Below, piece after piece: positions 21,285 through 32,349 of a stretch of DNA of 64,000 nucleotides (the first letter of the stretch is position 1; each line of letters opens with the position of its first letter). Both the position numbers and the translations under genes were made by a program. The notes under the pieces are model-generated. The model did not search any database. It was given only the letters and a program-made list of their open reading frames with translations, and was not told the DNA's origin. This DNA is from Melittangium boletus DSM 14713 (lineage in GTDB: Bacteria > Myxococcota > Myxococcia > Myxococcales > Myxococcaceae), in contig NZ_CP022163.1 in assembly GCF_002305855.1 (NCBI RefSeq), positions 5,022,292 through 5,086,291 on the forward strand. The letters are read 5' to 3'.

Positions 21285-22043
21285 TCAGGGAGTCGAGCGC
21301 CCGCCGATCTCCGGGAAGCGCGCGTAGGCCCGTTTGAGCGCATCCAGGTGCGCGGGGTTGTCCAAGTCGAGTGGCGCATCGGTGAGCCGGACAACCCACC
21401 CGCCCGTCGCGGTACGCCGCGCCCGTGAGAGCAACTCGGCATCGCGGGCCGGATCCGGGAAGCCGATGGCCCGTGCGGCGGCTGCCGACCAGTAGTTCAG
21501 CCACCCGAGGTAATGCGGAATCTCGGGTTCGGAGAGTTCCCATGGGAGGTTGAGGGAGGGCAGCCCTTTAGGTGGGATATGCGGAGCATTCCCCGGATGG
21601 CGAAACTGTTCCGACACTGTCACGGCCACCTCCTCCGGATCCACGTGCCCCCAGAACGCGCGAGCACCCTCCCCGACCGCCTCCAGCACATCCACCGCCG
21701 CCGCGACGCCCCTTGTGTCCAATGGCAGGTCCGCGTGGACTTCAAACTGTGCGTGACTACCCGGCGAGCTGCCCGCTGGTCGTTCCCATCCCGTCACGGT
21801 CACCCGGAACGTATCATCGCCGTTGCGCAGGAGCGGAAATCCCCCGTCCTTCCTTTCGCGGGCGACAAAGACATCTCGATCCGGAAGGGGGATGCGTTGC
21901 CCCTCTTCGGAAATCATCCACCCCAGGTGCAAGCCGGGGAATGCGCGTTCCATCCCATGAACAATGGTCAGAGGGCGGCTATCGTCCCTGGTTAGCGCAG
22001 GAGCGTAGGCGATAAGGCCGAGGGAGCTTGACGTGGTTGTCAT
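21285..22043 (-). CDS. DUF5953-like protein, probable immunity partner
   Basis: The 252-residue soluble protein resembles a myxobacterial family I know as DUF5953, with LGLIAYAP near the start, VVHGMERAFPGLHLGW, and PHYLGWLNYWSAAAARAIGFPD in the C-terminal half. No catalytic motif is seen. ATG 22043 was chosen because homology starts there and it lies 1 nt after the stop of the lipoprotein gene upstream (TGAAATG), so translation is coupled. Tight coupling downstream of a lipoprotein with a nuclease-like C-terminus suggests an immunity role; this is inference. Confidence 0.72.
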   Translation of the reverse strand: MTTTSSSLGLIAYAPALTRDDSRPLTIVHGMERAFPGLHLGWMISEEGQRIPLPDRDVFVARERKDGGFPLLRNGDDTFRVTVTGWERPAGSSPGSHAQFEVHADLPLDTRGVAAAVDVLEAVGEGARAFWGHVDPEEVAVTVSEQFRHPGNAPHIPPKGLPSLNLPWELSEPEIPHYLGWLNYWSAAAARAIGFPDPARDAELLSRARRTATGGWVVRLTDAPLDLDNPAHLDALKRAYARFPEIGGRSTP

Positions 22044-22044
22044 T

Positions 22045-22968
22045 TCAGCACCATTCCATGACGACAACATTGAGGGTGCGGTCTTGCTTGAGCAGGGCAA
22101 CTTTGTGAGTGGCGCTGCGCACACCGACCTTGAAGTCAAATCCGCAGGCCCTGGCGAGTTCGCGCTCGTGCTGCATCTTCGGCATCTGACTCCTGACCAC
22201 AATGTCCTTCAGGTCGGCCGTGTACGTATCGAAGTTGTCGGTCTTGACCTCCCACAGCGTGCGCGTGGCCAGTTGCAGCGCGTCGAAGTTCTTTCCATTC
22301 ACGAACACATCCCTACCGGGGAAGCTGTTGTTCGGTATTTTGTCGGCGCATTGGTTGTGCAGATGATTCCCGCCCAAGTGACGCACTGGGATGGGTTCGC
22401 ACCTGCGGCGACGCTCTCGCTCCGAGGTTTCGATGGGCCCCACGGGAGGAAAATCCGGCCCTTTGGGCTCCGGCTTGGGCCTTTGTTTCGGCGAGGGTTC
22501 TCGCGGAGCGGGCATCGTTTCAGGCACGGGCCGCGTTTCAGCTGCGGGCCCTACCTCGGGGCGGCTCCTCCTCAGCTCATACGCATCCAGCGCTTCTTTG
22601 ATGGCGAATCCCACCACCACCACACCCGTCACCACCACCGCACCCACCACGATCTCCGGTGCCGCCAAGACACAGACCCCAAGTCCCACGGCCGCGGCAC
22701 CCGCGGAGGCGACCGTGCATCTCCCCGTGGAATCGTGAAACTCGAGCCGGTCATGGTCCAGGGCATGAAAGCACCGCTCCACCAGCACGGGCCAGGGCTC
22801 GGAAGCCTCCCCGACGACGCACCGGCCTCCGTCCATCCAGGGCAGCTTCGCCGCTCGCTGGAGGTTGGCCAGCCTCGGGTCCCGGGTCGCTGGCGCTCCT
22901 GGGCTTTGCGCTGGCGTAGCGCAGGCCGAGACAATGAGTAGAAGTGCGATGCACGCTCGGAGACGCAT
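22045..22968 (-). CDS. DUF6310-type lipoprotein, candidate nuclease toxin
   Basis: The 307-residue protein has a lipobox (IVSAC, Cys16), a cysteine-containing region to about 85, a hydrophobic stretch (about 90-122), a Pro/Arg/Lys-rich linker (135-190) and a C-terminal domain I recognise as DUF6310. That domain has Asp229, then Glu240-Val-Lys242 in LWEVKTDNFD, the D...ExK pattern of PD-(D/E)XK nucleases. Lipoprotein plus hydrophobic segment plus variable C-terminus resembles myxobacterial toxins passed between cells by outer-membrane exchange. Nuclease activity and toxicity are inferred; the coupled downstream gene would be the immunity protein. Confidence 0.75.
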   Translation of the reverse strand: MRLRACIALLLIVSACATPAQSPGAPATRDPRLANLQRAAKLPWMDGGRCVVGEASEPWPVLVERCFHALDHDRLEFHDSTGRCTVASAGAAAVGLGVCVLAAPEIVVGAVVVTGVVVVGFAIKEALDAYELRRSRPEVGPAAETRPVPETMPAPREPSPKQRPKPEPKGPDFPPVGPIETSERERRRRCEPIPVRHLGGNHLHNQCADKIPNNSFPGRDVFVNGKNFDALQLATRTLWEVKTDNFDTYTADLKDIVVRSQMPKMQHERELARACGFDFKVGVRSATHKVALLKQDRTLNVVVMEWC

Positions 22969-23121
22969 GGCCGGATCCTCGAATCAAGCGGAGTATGCCA
23001 GCACGCCCCAACGGCGACGAATGAGCACGCGAGGGCAGCGGCAGAGGCCCAGGGTGCAGTAGCCGCGGCCGTGGGACGGCCGAGCTGCGCTGGCGCCGCG
23101 GGGAAGGGGCGAAGCATCAAG

Positions 23122-24045
23122 TCATGGCATGGGGCTTGAGGGGAAGTGCAGGTTTTCGAGCACCACGGTTTCGGCGTCGGCTTCCTCCGCCCACACCTTG
23201 AGCGTGAAGGGCCTCTGGGCCTCGCGCTCTCCGGCCTCCGCTTCCACGATGAGGCCGAACGACTTCCCGGGATGAATGGGCTCCGGATGACTCATTCGGA
23301 GTCCCGGCAGGGGGACTTGTTTCTCGTCCAGGAGCGCGGCTCCGGCGGGGGTCCAGGTCCGGGTACCCCTATTGAGGAGATCCAATTTCAAGGCGACCCG
23401 GCCTTGTCCTTGATCTCCAATGGCGCGGTATCCGACCCCCTTCCGTGGAATGATCAATGCACCTGGACGCTCTGGGATCCCCTTGAGTTCTTGGGCGAAG
23501 ACTCCTTGCGTGCCGATCCATCCCGGGGTGATGAGTCTCATGAGTCCAATCGGCTCACCACATTCGCTCTGCATGCGCGCCTTTTCCTCCTGGCACTGCT
23601 GGGCCTCGGCTCTCGCTTGGGATTCTCCCTGGCGGTAGGAGGCCAGAGTGCGTGCATGGCGGAACACCTCTACTTGGCGCTCTGCCTGAGAGGGATGCAC
23701 CACCAGGAGGAGGGTGATGGTGGCGGGAGCGTTGCCGTCCTGGAAGAAGACCGTGACGGGCACTCGTGCTCCATCGTGAAGTGCCTCGGACGCCACGAGT
23801 GTCAGGGTGTCATCCGTTACCATCACCCGTCGAAAGCGCTCCCGACCCTCGATTTCCACGCGCGCCAGTGTCGTGTCGAAGAACAGATTGATGGCCAGCT
23901 CAGGCCGGATGCACACTTCCGGGGTTTCGTGGGATGCATCCGCGTCCAATTCGATACGGCGCGTGCCGGTTTCACAGGCGGGGACTGGCGAGGGCTCGGC
24001 GAGCAGGGTCAGCCCAAGCAGGAGCGTGGAGGGCGAGGCGAACAC
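23122..24045 (-). CDS. DUF2381 family protein (myxobacterial)
   Basis: The 307-residue protein has a signal peptide and matches the myxobacterial DUF2381 (TIGR02268) family: an N-terminal beta-rich domain with VCIRPELAINLFFDT, a helical QSQARAEAQQCQEEKARM-like middle segment and a C-terminal beta domain. Members are secreted or periplasmic, occur in many copies per genome and usually sit next to a Ser/Thr kinase gene, as here (89 nt downstream of one). Function is unknown; a role in sensing with the kinase is plausible. GTG 24045 follows a GGAGG ribosome site. Confidence 0.85.
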   Translation of the reverse strand: MFASPSTLLLGLTLLAEPSPVPACETGTRRIELDADASHETPEVCIRPELAINLFFDTTLARVEIEGRERFRRVMVTDDTLTLVASEALHDGARVPVTVFFQDGNAPATITLLLVVHPSQAERQVEVFRHARTLASYRQGESQARAEAQQCQEEKARMQSECGEPIGLMRLITPGWIGTQGVFAQELKGIPERPGALIIPRKGVGYRAIGDQGQGRVALKLDLLNRGTRTWTPAGAALLDEKQVPLPGLRMSHPEPIHPGKSFGLIVEAEAGEREAQRPFTLKVWAEEADAETVVLENLHFPSSPMP

Positions 24046-24134
24046 GGGGCGGGAACCTCCCGGATGATGGAGATGCGACTGGAGACGTGGGCTCCAGTAT
24101 ACCGTCCTTTCCGGTCAAGTCCCCTCCCTGGGTG

Positions 24135-25997
24135 CTACTCGAAGCGCGTCACTATTCTCACGTCCACGCGAGGATAGGCCGTGGGGTTCGCCCCTGATGT
24201 CTCGTAGTCGAGACCCCTCTTGTTGTAGCTACCGACCAGCTCCATGCATACGGTGAACGTGTCTCCCTTGGGCGTGACCACTTGGGTGATGCGGCCATAG
24301 ACGCGCTCCTTTCCGAGGATGAGTTGTCCGGAGAGGGTGCTCATGTCAGGGAACACGGTTCGCCCATCCATGGCGTTGAATCTGCTGGCTCCGACATCCC
24401 AATCACCCGCCAGCTCCAAGGAGACAGGGCCTTCCTTTACAGGGACTGGCTTTTCGGCCTTCTGCAAATCGTCGCCAGGTAAGGACACGCCATGGATGTC
24501 TCTCACCTTGAGTCCGAGCGTTTCAGTCATCGTCTTGACCGCGCCCGCCGGACATTCCTCGGGGGGAGGATTCCGGCGGACCTGGGCCGCGGGGCAGGCG
24601 GTGTTGGCGGCGGCGGTCATGGCCAGGAGGACGGGGGCCGCCCGGGGGCTGCGTGCCTTCTTCATGGGGAGTGTGTCCGTGGGGAGCGTCACGGTCGTGA
24701 CGGGCGCAGGGGTCTCCACCCGGGAAGGTGCTGCGCCTGGGTCAGCTTCGGGGGGCTTCCACGGAGGCGCCACTTCATGAATGGACGTAGCCCATGGCAT
24801 CGGGTCCCAGACGAACAATCCTGAAGGTGGGTTGGGCTCGGTTTCGCGCTGGCTCCACACCCACGCCATTCCCACCACGAGGCACGCTCCGGCCACCCCG
24901 GCCCAGACACTCCGTCTCCTGTCGCGGGGAACGCGAGGCGCGGGAGGGGGCTTGGCGGGAGCGGGCGCCGGTATGGGCACGGGGGCGGCGGCCACGGTGG
25001 GCGGCTTGCCCCGCCTGGGCCTCCTGCGCGCCCATGCTCGCAGCCGTGCTTGGGGCGTGTCGCCGGGCAGTTCCGTGGTGAGTTCGTCCGATTCCCATCC
25101 GTAGCACAGGGGCCTTTCCCAGCGAGGATCTCCGTGCGTCCGCCGCAGCAGGGCTTCCATCTCCGAGCACAGGGCCTCGGCGTTGGGCGCGCGGGCGTGG
25201 GGCTCGGAGGCCAACAGGCGCAGGCACAGGTCGCCGAGTTCCTGGGGAACGCGGGCGTTGCGCACGGTGGGGGGCACGGGGTTGCCCGCGAGGATGTCCG
25301 CGAGCAGATCGTCCTCCGGACCCTCGAAGGGGTACACATCGGTCGCGAGCACGTAGAGGATGACGCCCAGCGCGTACAGCTCGTCCGCCACGGAGTAGGG
25401 ATGGCGCTCGCCCGGCGTCTTGTCCGGGCGCAGGAAGAAGGCCACGGCCTCGGGGCTGCGGTAGCGCGCGTTGCCGGGTGCCAGCGCGCCGGTCACCGAG
25501 GGGGCATGGGGCAGGGCACCCGCCCCGAAGTCCACCAGGACCGCCGCTCCGTCCGTCTCGCGGACCAGCACGTTGTCGCCCTTCAGGTCCCGGTGGAACA
25601 CCCCCTGGGCGTGCACGTCCCCCAAGGCCCGGCAGAGCGGCGACAGTTTCTCCAGGAGCTCGCGGGCGCTGGGATTGGTGTCGCGCGCCCACTGGTAGAG
25701 CGTGGGACCCGGGACGTACTCCATGACGAGCACCAGGTACTCGGGCTGTTCCTCGGGCCATTTGAAATGGCTCCGCAGCCGCACCACCTGGGGGAACTCA
25801 TGGCGCAGCAGGATGTACAGCTCGCGCCAGCCCCACTCCCCCATGCTCCCCAGGTGGAGGAACTTGAGAGCGCAGGGGCCGTCCTCGCGGCGTGCGAGGT
25901 ACACCTGTCCGAAGCCGCCGGCTCCCAGCTTCCTCTCGATGCGGTAGCCACCCACCTCCAGGCCTGGCCGCACCTCGTCTTCATGGGAGGGCGTCAC
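24135..25997 (-). CDS. Membrane Ser/Thr protein kinase
   Basis: The 620-residue protein has a complete Hanks kinase domain at about 18-285: glycine loop GAGGFGQV, Lys45 (CALKFL), HRDLKGDN (135-142), DFG (156-158) and the SPE of the activation segment. A Pro-rich linker and a membrane helix (about 363-381) follow, then an extracytoplasmic C-terminal domain of about 230 residues with several cysteines and beta strands but no known name. GTG 25997 is preceded by GAGGAAG and starts 17 residues before the domain. The DUF2381 gene downstream is a likely partner. The histidine-kinase gene upstream is divergent. Confidence 0.9.
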   Translation of the reverse strand: MTPSHEDEVRPGLEVGGYRIERKLGAGGFGQVYLARREDGPCALKFLHLGSMGEWGWRELYILLRHEFPQVVRLRSHFKWPEEQPEYLVLVMEYVPGPTLYQWARDTNPSARELLEKLSPLCRALGDVHAQGVFHRDLKGDNVLVRETDGAAVLVDFGAGALPHAPSVTGALAPGNARYRSPEAVAFFLRPDKTPGERHPYSVADELYALGVILYVLATDVYPFEGPEDDLLADILAGNPVPPTVRNARVPQELGDLCLRLLASEPHARAPNAEALCSEMEALLRRTHGDPRWERPLCYGWESDELTTELPGDTPQARLRAWARRRPRRGKPPTVAAAPVPIPAPAPAKPPPAPRVPRDRRRSVWAGVAGACLVVGMAWVWSQRETEPNPPSGLFVWDPMPWATSIHEVAPPWKPPEADPGAAPSRVETPAPVTTVTLPTDTLPMKKARSPRAAPVLLAMTAAANTACPAAQVRRNPPPEECPAGAVKTMTETLGLKVRDIHGVSLPGDDLQKAEKPVPVKEGPVSLELAGDWDVGASRFNAMDGRTVFPDMSTLSGQLILGKERVYGRITQVVTPKGDTFTVCMELVGSYNKRGLDYETSGANPTAYPRVDVRIVTRFE

Positions 25998-26190
25998 GGG
26001 GTTTCTTCCTCGGGAACGTGGGGGGGTGACGTGGGGAGTCGAGTCATGGGGGGAACCTCCGGAGTGGGACGCTACCAGAATCCCGAGGGGAGGAGGCACG
26101 CGTGGGTGGGTGGGCCGTGGACCTCCATTGAATCCGCCGCGTGCCTGTCCTTGGATAAGGGCGCCCCCGGTCCCGGAAAGTCCCAGTCTC

Positions 26191-29307
<3,117 letters not shown>

Positions 29308-29338
29308 GTCGAAAGAATCTCTCAACCCCGGAGGATGA

Positions 29339-30109
29339 ATGGCACCCCCGTACGAGTCCCACATGCCCGTAGCTCCCGAAGTCGCGCGGTACGCGGAGGC
29401 GGTCGTGAGCCGCCTTCAATCCCTGCTCGGTGATTCGCTCCTGGGCGCCTACCTCATTGGCTCGGGGAGTCTGGGGGGGTACGAACCCGGGAGCAGCGAC
29501 ATCGACATCATCGCGGTCTGCGCGGCTCCCGTGGCGCTTCACGTCAAGCAAGCCATCGCGCAAGCACTGGACCATCGGGTGCTGCCCTGTCCCGCGCGAG
29601 GTCTGGAGTTCGTCCTCTACTCGAAGGGCGCGGTGTCCGAGCCGGAGCGAAGCCCCCGGTTCGAGCTGAACTTCAACACGGGCGCGGGGATGACCTACCG
29701 CTTCAGTCCGGGGCCGGAGAACGAGCCGGCCCATTGGTATGTCATCGACCTCGACATCGCCCGCGAGCACGCGGTGCCCCTGGCGGGGCCGCCCGCGCGT
29801 GAGCTGCTGGCCCGACAGCCCCGGGCCTGGGTGCTCGGGGCCATCCGGGATTCCCTCGCGTGGCATGCCCGGGAGGAGCCCGTGAGTCCCAACAACGTGC
29901 TCAACGCCTGTCGCGCGTGGCGCCATGCCGAGGAAGGCGTGTGGTGCACGAAGCGGGAGGCCGCGGCGTGGGCCCGGACGCGTCTGGAGGATCCCTCCCT
30001 CATCGATGCCGCACTGGAGCGGCGGCGGGGACTTCCGGGACCCGGATTGGATGCCGAGGCGGTGCGCGCCCTGGTGCGGCGCGTTCAGGACGCCGTGGAG
30101 CGCGCTTAA
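29339..30109 (+). CDS. AadA-like nucleotidyltransferase
   Basis: The 256-residue protein shows the nucleotidyltransferase signature GSGSLGGYEPGSSDIDI, with the two metal-binding aspartates, and a C-terminal helical domain like that of ANT(3'')-type aminoglycoside adenylyltransferases (DUF4111), which transfer AMP to streptomycin/spectinomycin. Sequence beyond the core is divergent, so another small-molecule or protein target is possible and resistance should not be assumed. ATG 29339 lies 31 nt after the histidine-kinase stop behind GGAGGA. The TAA stop overlaps that of the convergent gene in TTAA (30106-30109). Confidence 0.82.
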   Translation: MAPPYESHMPVAPEVARYAEAVVSRLQSLLGDSLLGAYLIGSGSLGGYEPGSSDIDIIAVCAAPVALHVKQAIAQALDHRVLPCPARGLEFVLYSKGAVSEPERSPRFELNFNTGAGMTYRFSPGPENEPAHWYVIDLDIAREHAVPLAGPPARELLARQPRAWVLGAIRDSLAWHAREEPVSPNNVLNACRAWRHAEEGVWCTKREAAAWARTRLEDPSLIDAALERRRGLPGPGLDAEAVRALVRRVQDAVERA

Positions 30110-30837
30110 CCCGCGAAGGGCAGTCCCTCGGTCTTCTGCTCCAACTCCGAGAGTGTCGTCCACCCGAGCAGGCCCGTGGTGGACTTCACGAGGAAATAGG
30201 CCGGCTGTCCCTTCTGGGTGGACGGGGACACGAGCAGCACCTGGATACGGGAGTCCTTGGCCAGGTTGGCCACGGGGGTGGCCTTGGGGCTCCGCTCGAA
30301 GGTGATGGGGAAGGTCTGCTTCACCGTGGCCTCGGCGCCCACGGAGTAGAACTCCTGGGGGACTTCGCGCAGCTTCCACTCCTTGCGATCCAGCACGTAC
30401 TTGTCGCGCCGGGTCCAGAATCCCTGCCACGTGTCCGACAGGACGATGCCATTGCCGCTGTTCTTCTCGCGGTCGAAGGCGTGGACGTCTCCCAGGCGCC
30501 TCAGCGTCTTGCCGTCATAGCCGAGGAAGTAGACGTGATGGTCGCTGTCGACCTCACCGTAGGCGGAGACGACGAGCTCCTTCCATTTGTCGCCCTTGTC
30601 GAGGTCCACGACCTGCACCTCGAAGTTCGCGCCGTTGTCGGTCTTCACCTGGAGGGATGCGCCCGCGACCTGGAGGGTGAAGCGTGAGTCATCCTCCGTC
30701 CAGCGCAGGGTGATGGACTCCGGTCTGCCATCACCGTCCAGGTCGGCGGTGAGGGAGGCGGGGTTCTGGGCGGCCAGGGCGGTGGGGGTGGCCAGCAGCA
30801 CCGCGGAGGCGAGCAGGGCGCGGAATCGGTTCTTCAT
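30106..30837 (-). CDS. Secreted protein with VCBS/FG-GAP-like region
   Basis: The 243-residue product has a signal peptide cleaved after ALA (TALAAQ). The mature part opens with an Asp-rich calcium-binding-like DLDGDGRPE and a matching VDLDKGDKWKELVV, as in FG-GAP/VCBS repeats, and ends in an SH3-like region. Such proteins bind Ca2+ and act outside the cell or in the periplasm; no enzyme motif is seen. ATG 30837 was chosen over ATG 30852 because it directly starts the basic signal-peptide N-region; neither has a strong ribosome site. Confidence 0.7.
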   Translation of the reverse strand: MKNRFRALLASAVLLATPTALAAQNPASLTADLDGDGRPESITLRWTEDDSRFTLQVAGASLQVKTDNGANFEVQVVDLDKGDKWKELVVSAYGEVDSDHHVYFLGYDGKTLRRLGDVHAFDREKNSGNGIVLSDTWQGFWTRRDKYVLDRKEWKLREVPQEFYSVGAEATVKQTFPITFERSPKATPVANLAKDSRIQVLLVSPSTQKGQPAYFLVKSTTGLLGWTTLSELEQKTEGLPFAG

Positions 30838-30965
30838 GGTGTCCAGGCTCATGGAGGGAGGAGCCGGTCATCGTACTCGCGCGGGACCTCGACCCATTCG
30901 CCAGTCGTCGTTGTAGAGTCGGAGCTGTCCGGGTTGGCCGGACTTCCTCAGCTGGGAGCGACGAC

Positions 30966-31172
30966 ATGACGAAGCATGCGAAGGGTCTGTGGGCGGTGGG
31001 CGCGCTGGTGTTGGGTCTGGGCATGGGCTTCACCGCGGGAACCCACACGGAGGCGCGGGAGTCGGCCGCGCCGGGCATCGTGGAATGTTCTCGGGATTCG
31101 CAGTGTGACGCGCGCTGTGACGGCCCTGGCAGCGGTGCGTGCCAGATGGGCCGTTGCTACTGCCTCCGCTAG
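30966..31172 (+). CDS. Secreted six-cysteine CS-alpha-beta defensin-like peptide
   Basis: The 68-residue precursor has a signal peptide of about 30 residues and a mature part of about 38 with exactly six cysteines spaced C-x5-C-x3-C-x7-C-x4-C-x-C. The CxxxC...CxC arrangement is the CS-alpha-beta signature of defensins, scorpion toxins and plant NCR peptides, with expected disulfides C1-C4, C2-C5 and C3-C6; myxobacterial defensin-like peptides (AdDLP of Anaeromyxobacter) are known. A beta-turn Gly-Pro-Gly lies in the long loop. It may be antimicrobial or a signalling peptide; activity is inferred. It stands alone, upstream of the convergent nagA. Confidence 0.72.
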   Translation: MTKHAKGLWAVGALVLGLGMGFTAGTHTEARESAAPGIVECSRDSQCDARCDGPGSGACQMGRCYCLR

Positions 31173-31182
31173 ACGACCGGCC

Positions 31183-32349
31183 TCAGTACCACTGCTCCTG
31201 GCCGTTCACCCACGTGCCCATCACCGTGAGGTCCGGCCGGAGCAGGGTGAGGTCCGCGCGGTAGCCAGGCGCCAGCCGTCCCAGCTGCGCCTCCAGCCCG
31301 AGGTAGCTCGCGGGGTAGAGCGACGCCATGCGCAGGCCTTCCTCGAGGGACAGTCCCAGCAGGTTCACGCAGTTGCGCACGGAGGCCGCCATGTCGATGT
31401 CGGCTCCGGCCAGCGTGCCGTTCTCCGTCACCAGGCGCCCATCCCGGCGCAGGATGGTCTGCCCATAGAGCTGGAAGGTGCGCGCGTCGGTGCCCACGGG
31501 CGGCATGGCGTCCGTCACCAGGAACACCTTGCCGGGCTTCTTTCCCTTCACGAGCTGGCGCAGCAGGGCCGGATGCACGTGGATGCCGTCGGCGATGATG
31601 CCGCACCACGTCTCCTCGGTATCGATCGCGGTCAGCACCGGGCCCGGCTGGCGGTTGTTCACGGGCGGCATGGCGTTGAACAGGTGGGTGAAGCCCCGCA
31701 CGCCCGCGGCCACGGCCTCGTGGGTCCGCTCGTACGACGCCGCGGTGTGTCCCGCCGCGAGGATGGTCCCCGCCGAGGCCAGGCGCGCGAGGATCGCGTC
31801 CTCGACCTGCTCCGGCGCCAGCGTCATCAACAGCCGTCCCCGCTGGCCCGCCAGACGTTGCGGCAGGGCCACCAGGTAGTCGATGTCCTGTGCGTCGGGG
31901 GCGCGGATGTAGCGCGGCTCGTGCACTCCCGGCCGGCTTCCACTGATGAAGGGGCCTTCCAGGTGGATGCCGAGCACGCCGCTCGCGGGCCTCGCCAGGG
32001 CTTCCAGGGCGGCCTCGCAGGCCCGCCGCATCTTCGACTGCTCATCGGTGATGAAGGTGGGCAAGAGCCCCGTCGTCCCGGAACGCCTCGCGGCCGCCGC
32101 GATGGCGAGCGCGGCCTCGACCGTGGGCGTCTCGTTGAACAGCACGCCCCCGGCGCCGTTGACCTGCGCGTCGATGAAGCCAGGCGTGAGCAGCGCGTCC
32201 CCGGGCAGGCGCACCACGTCGGCGCCGGCGGGCAGGGCCTGGTCGGGCACCACGGCGCGAATGTGCCCGTCCTCGAGCACCACGCCGTGACCTTCCAGGA
32301 TCCGCTCGCCGGTGAAGATCCGGGCTCCGCTCAACACGCGCGCCATCAC
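31183..32349 (-). CDS. nagA: N-acetylglucosamine-6-phosphate deacetylase
   Basis: NagA removes the acetyl group from GlcNAc-6-P in the cytoplasm, giving glucosamine-6-P. The 388-residue protein shows the family motifs GFIDAQVNGAGG, GIHLEGPFIS (metal Glu), AGHTAAS and THLFNAMP (metal His residues), CGIIADGIHVHP and VTDAMPPVG (catalytic Asp). The GTG at 32349 overlaps the stop of the deaminase gene (GTGA) with an ATG three bases on, so the genes are translationally coupled. It is the last gene of the nagR operon and converges on the defensin-like gene. Confidence 0.95.
   Translation of the reverse strand: MMARVLSGARIFTGERILEGHGVVLEDGHIRAVVPDQALPAGADVVRLPGDALLTPGFIDAQVNGAGGVLFNETPTVEAALAIAAAARRSGTTGLLPTFITDEQSKMRRACEAALEALARPASGVLGIHLEGPFISGSRPGVHEPRYIRAPDAQDIDYLVALPQRLAGQRGRLLMTLAPEQVEDAILARLASAGTILAAGHTAASYERTHEAVAAGVRGFTHLFNAMPPVNNRQPGPVLTAIDTEETWCGIIADGIHVHPALLRQLVKGKKPGKVFLVTDAMPPVGTDARTFQLYGQTILRRDGRLVTENGTLAGADIDMAASVRNCVNLLGLSLEEGLRMASLYPASYLGLEAQLGRLAPGYRADLTLLRPDLTVMGTWVNGQEQWY

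Noticed and set aside
29339..30109. Mobile aminoglycoside-resistance gene
   Set aside because: The gene has the NTase signature but no flanking integron, IS or repeat, and its codon use matches the chromosome, so it is better read as a native nucleotidyltransferase.
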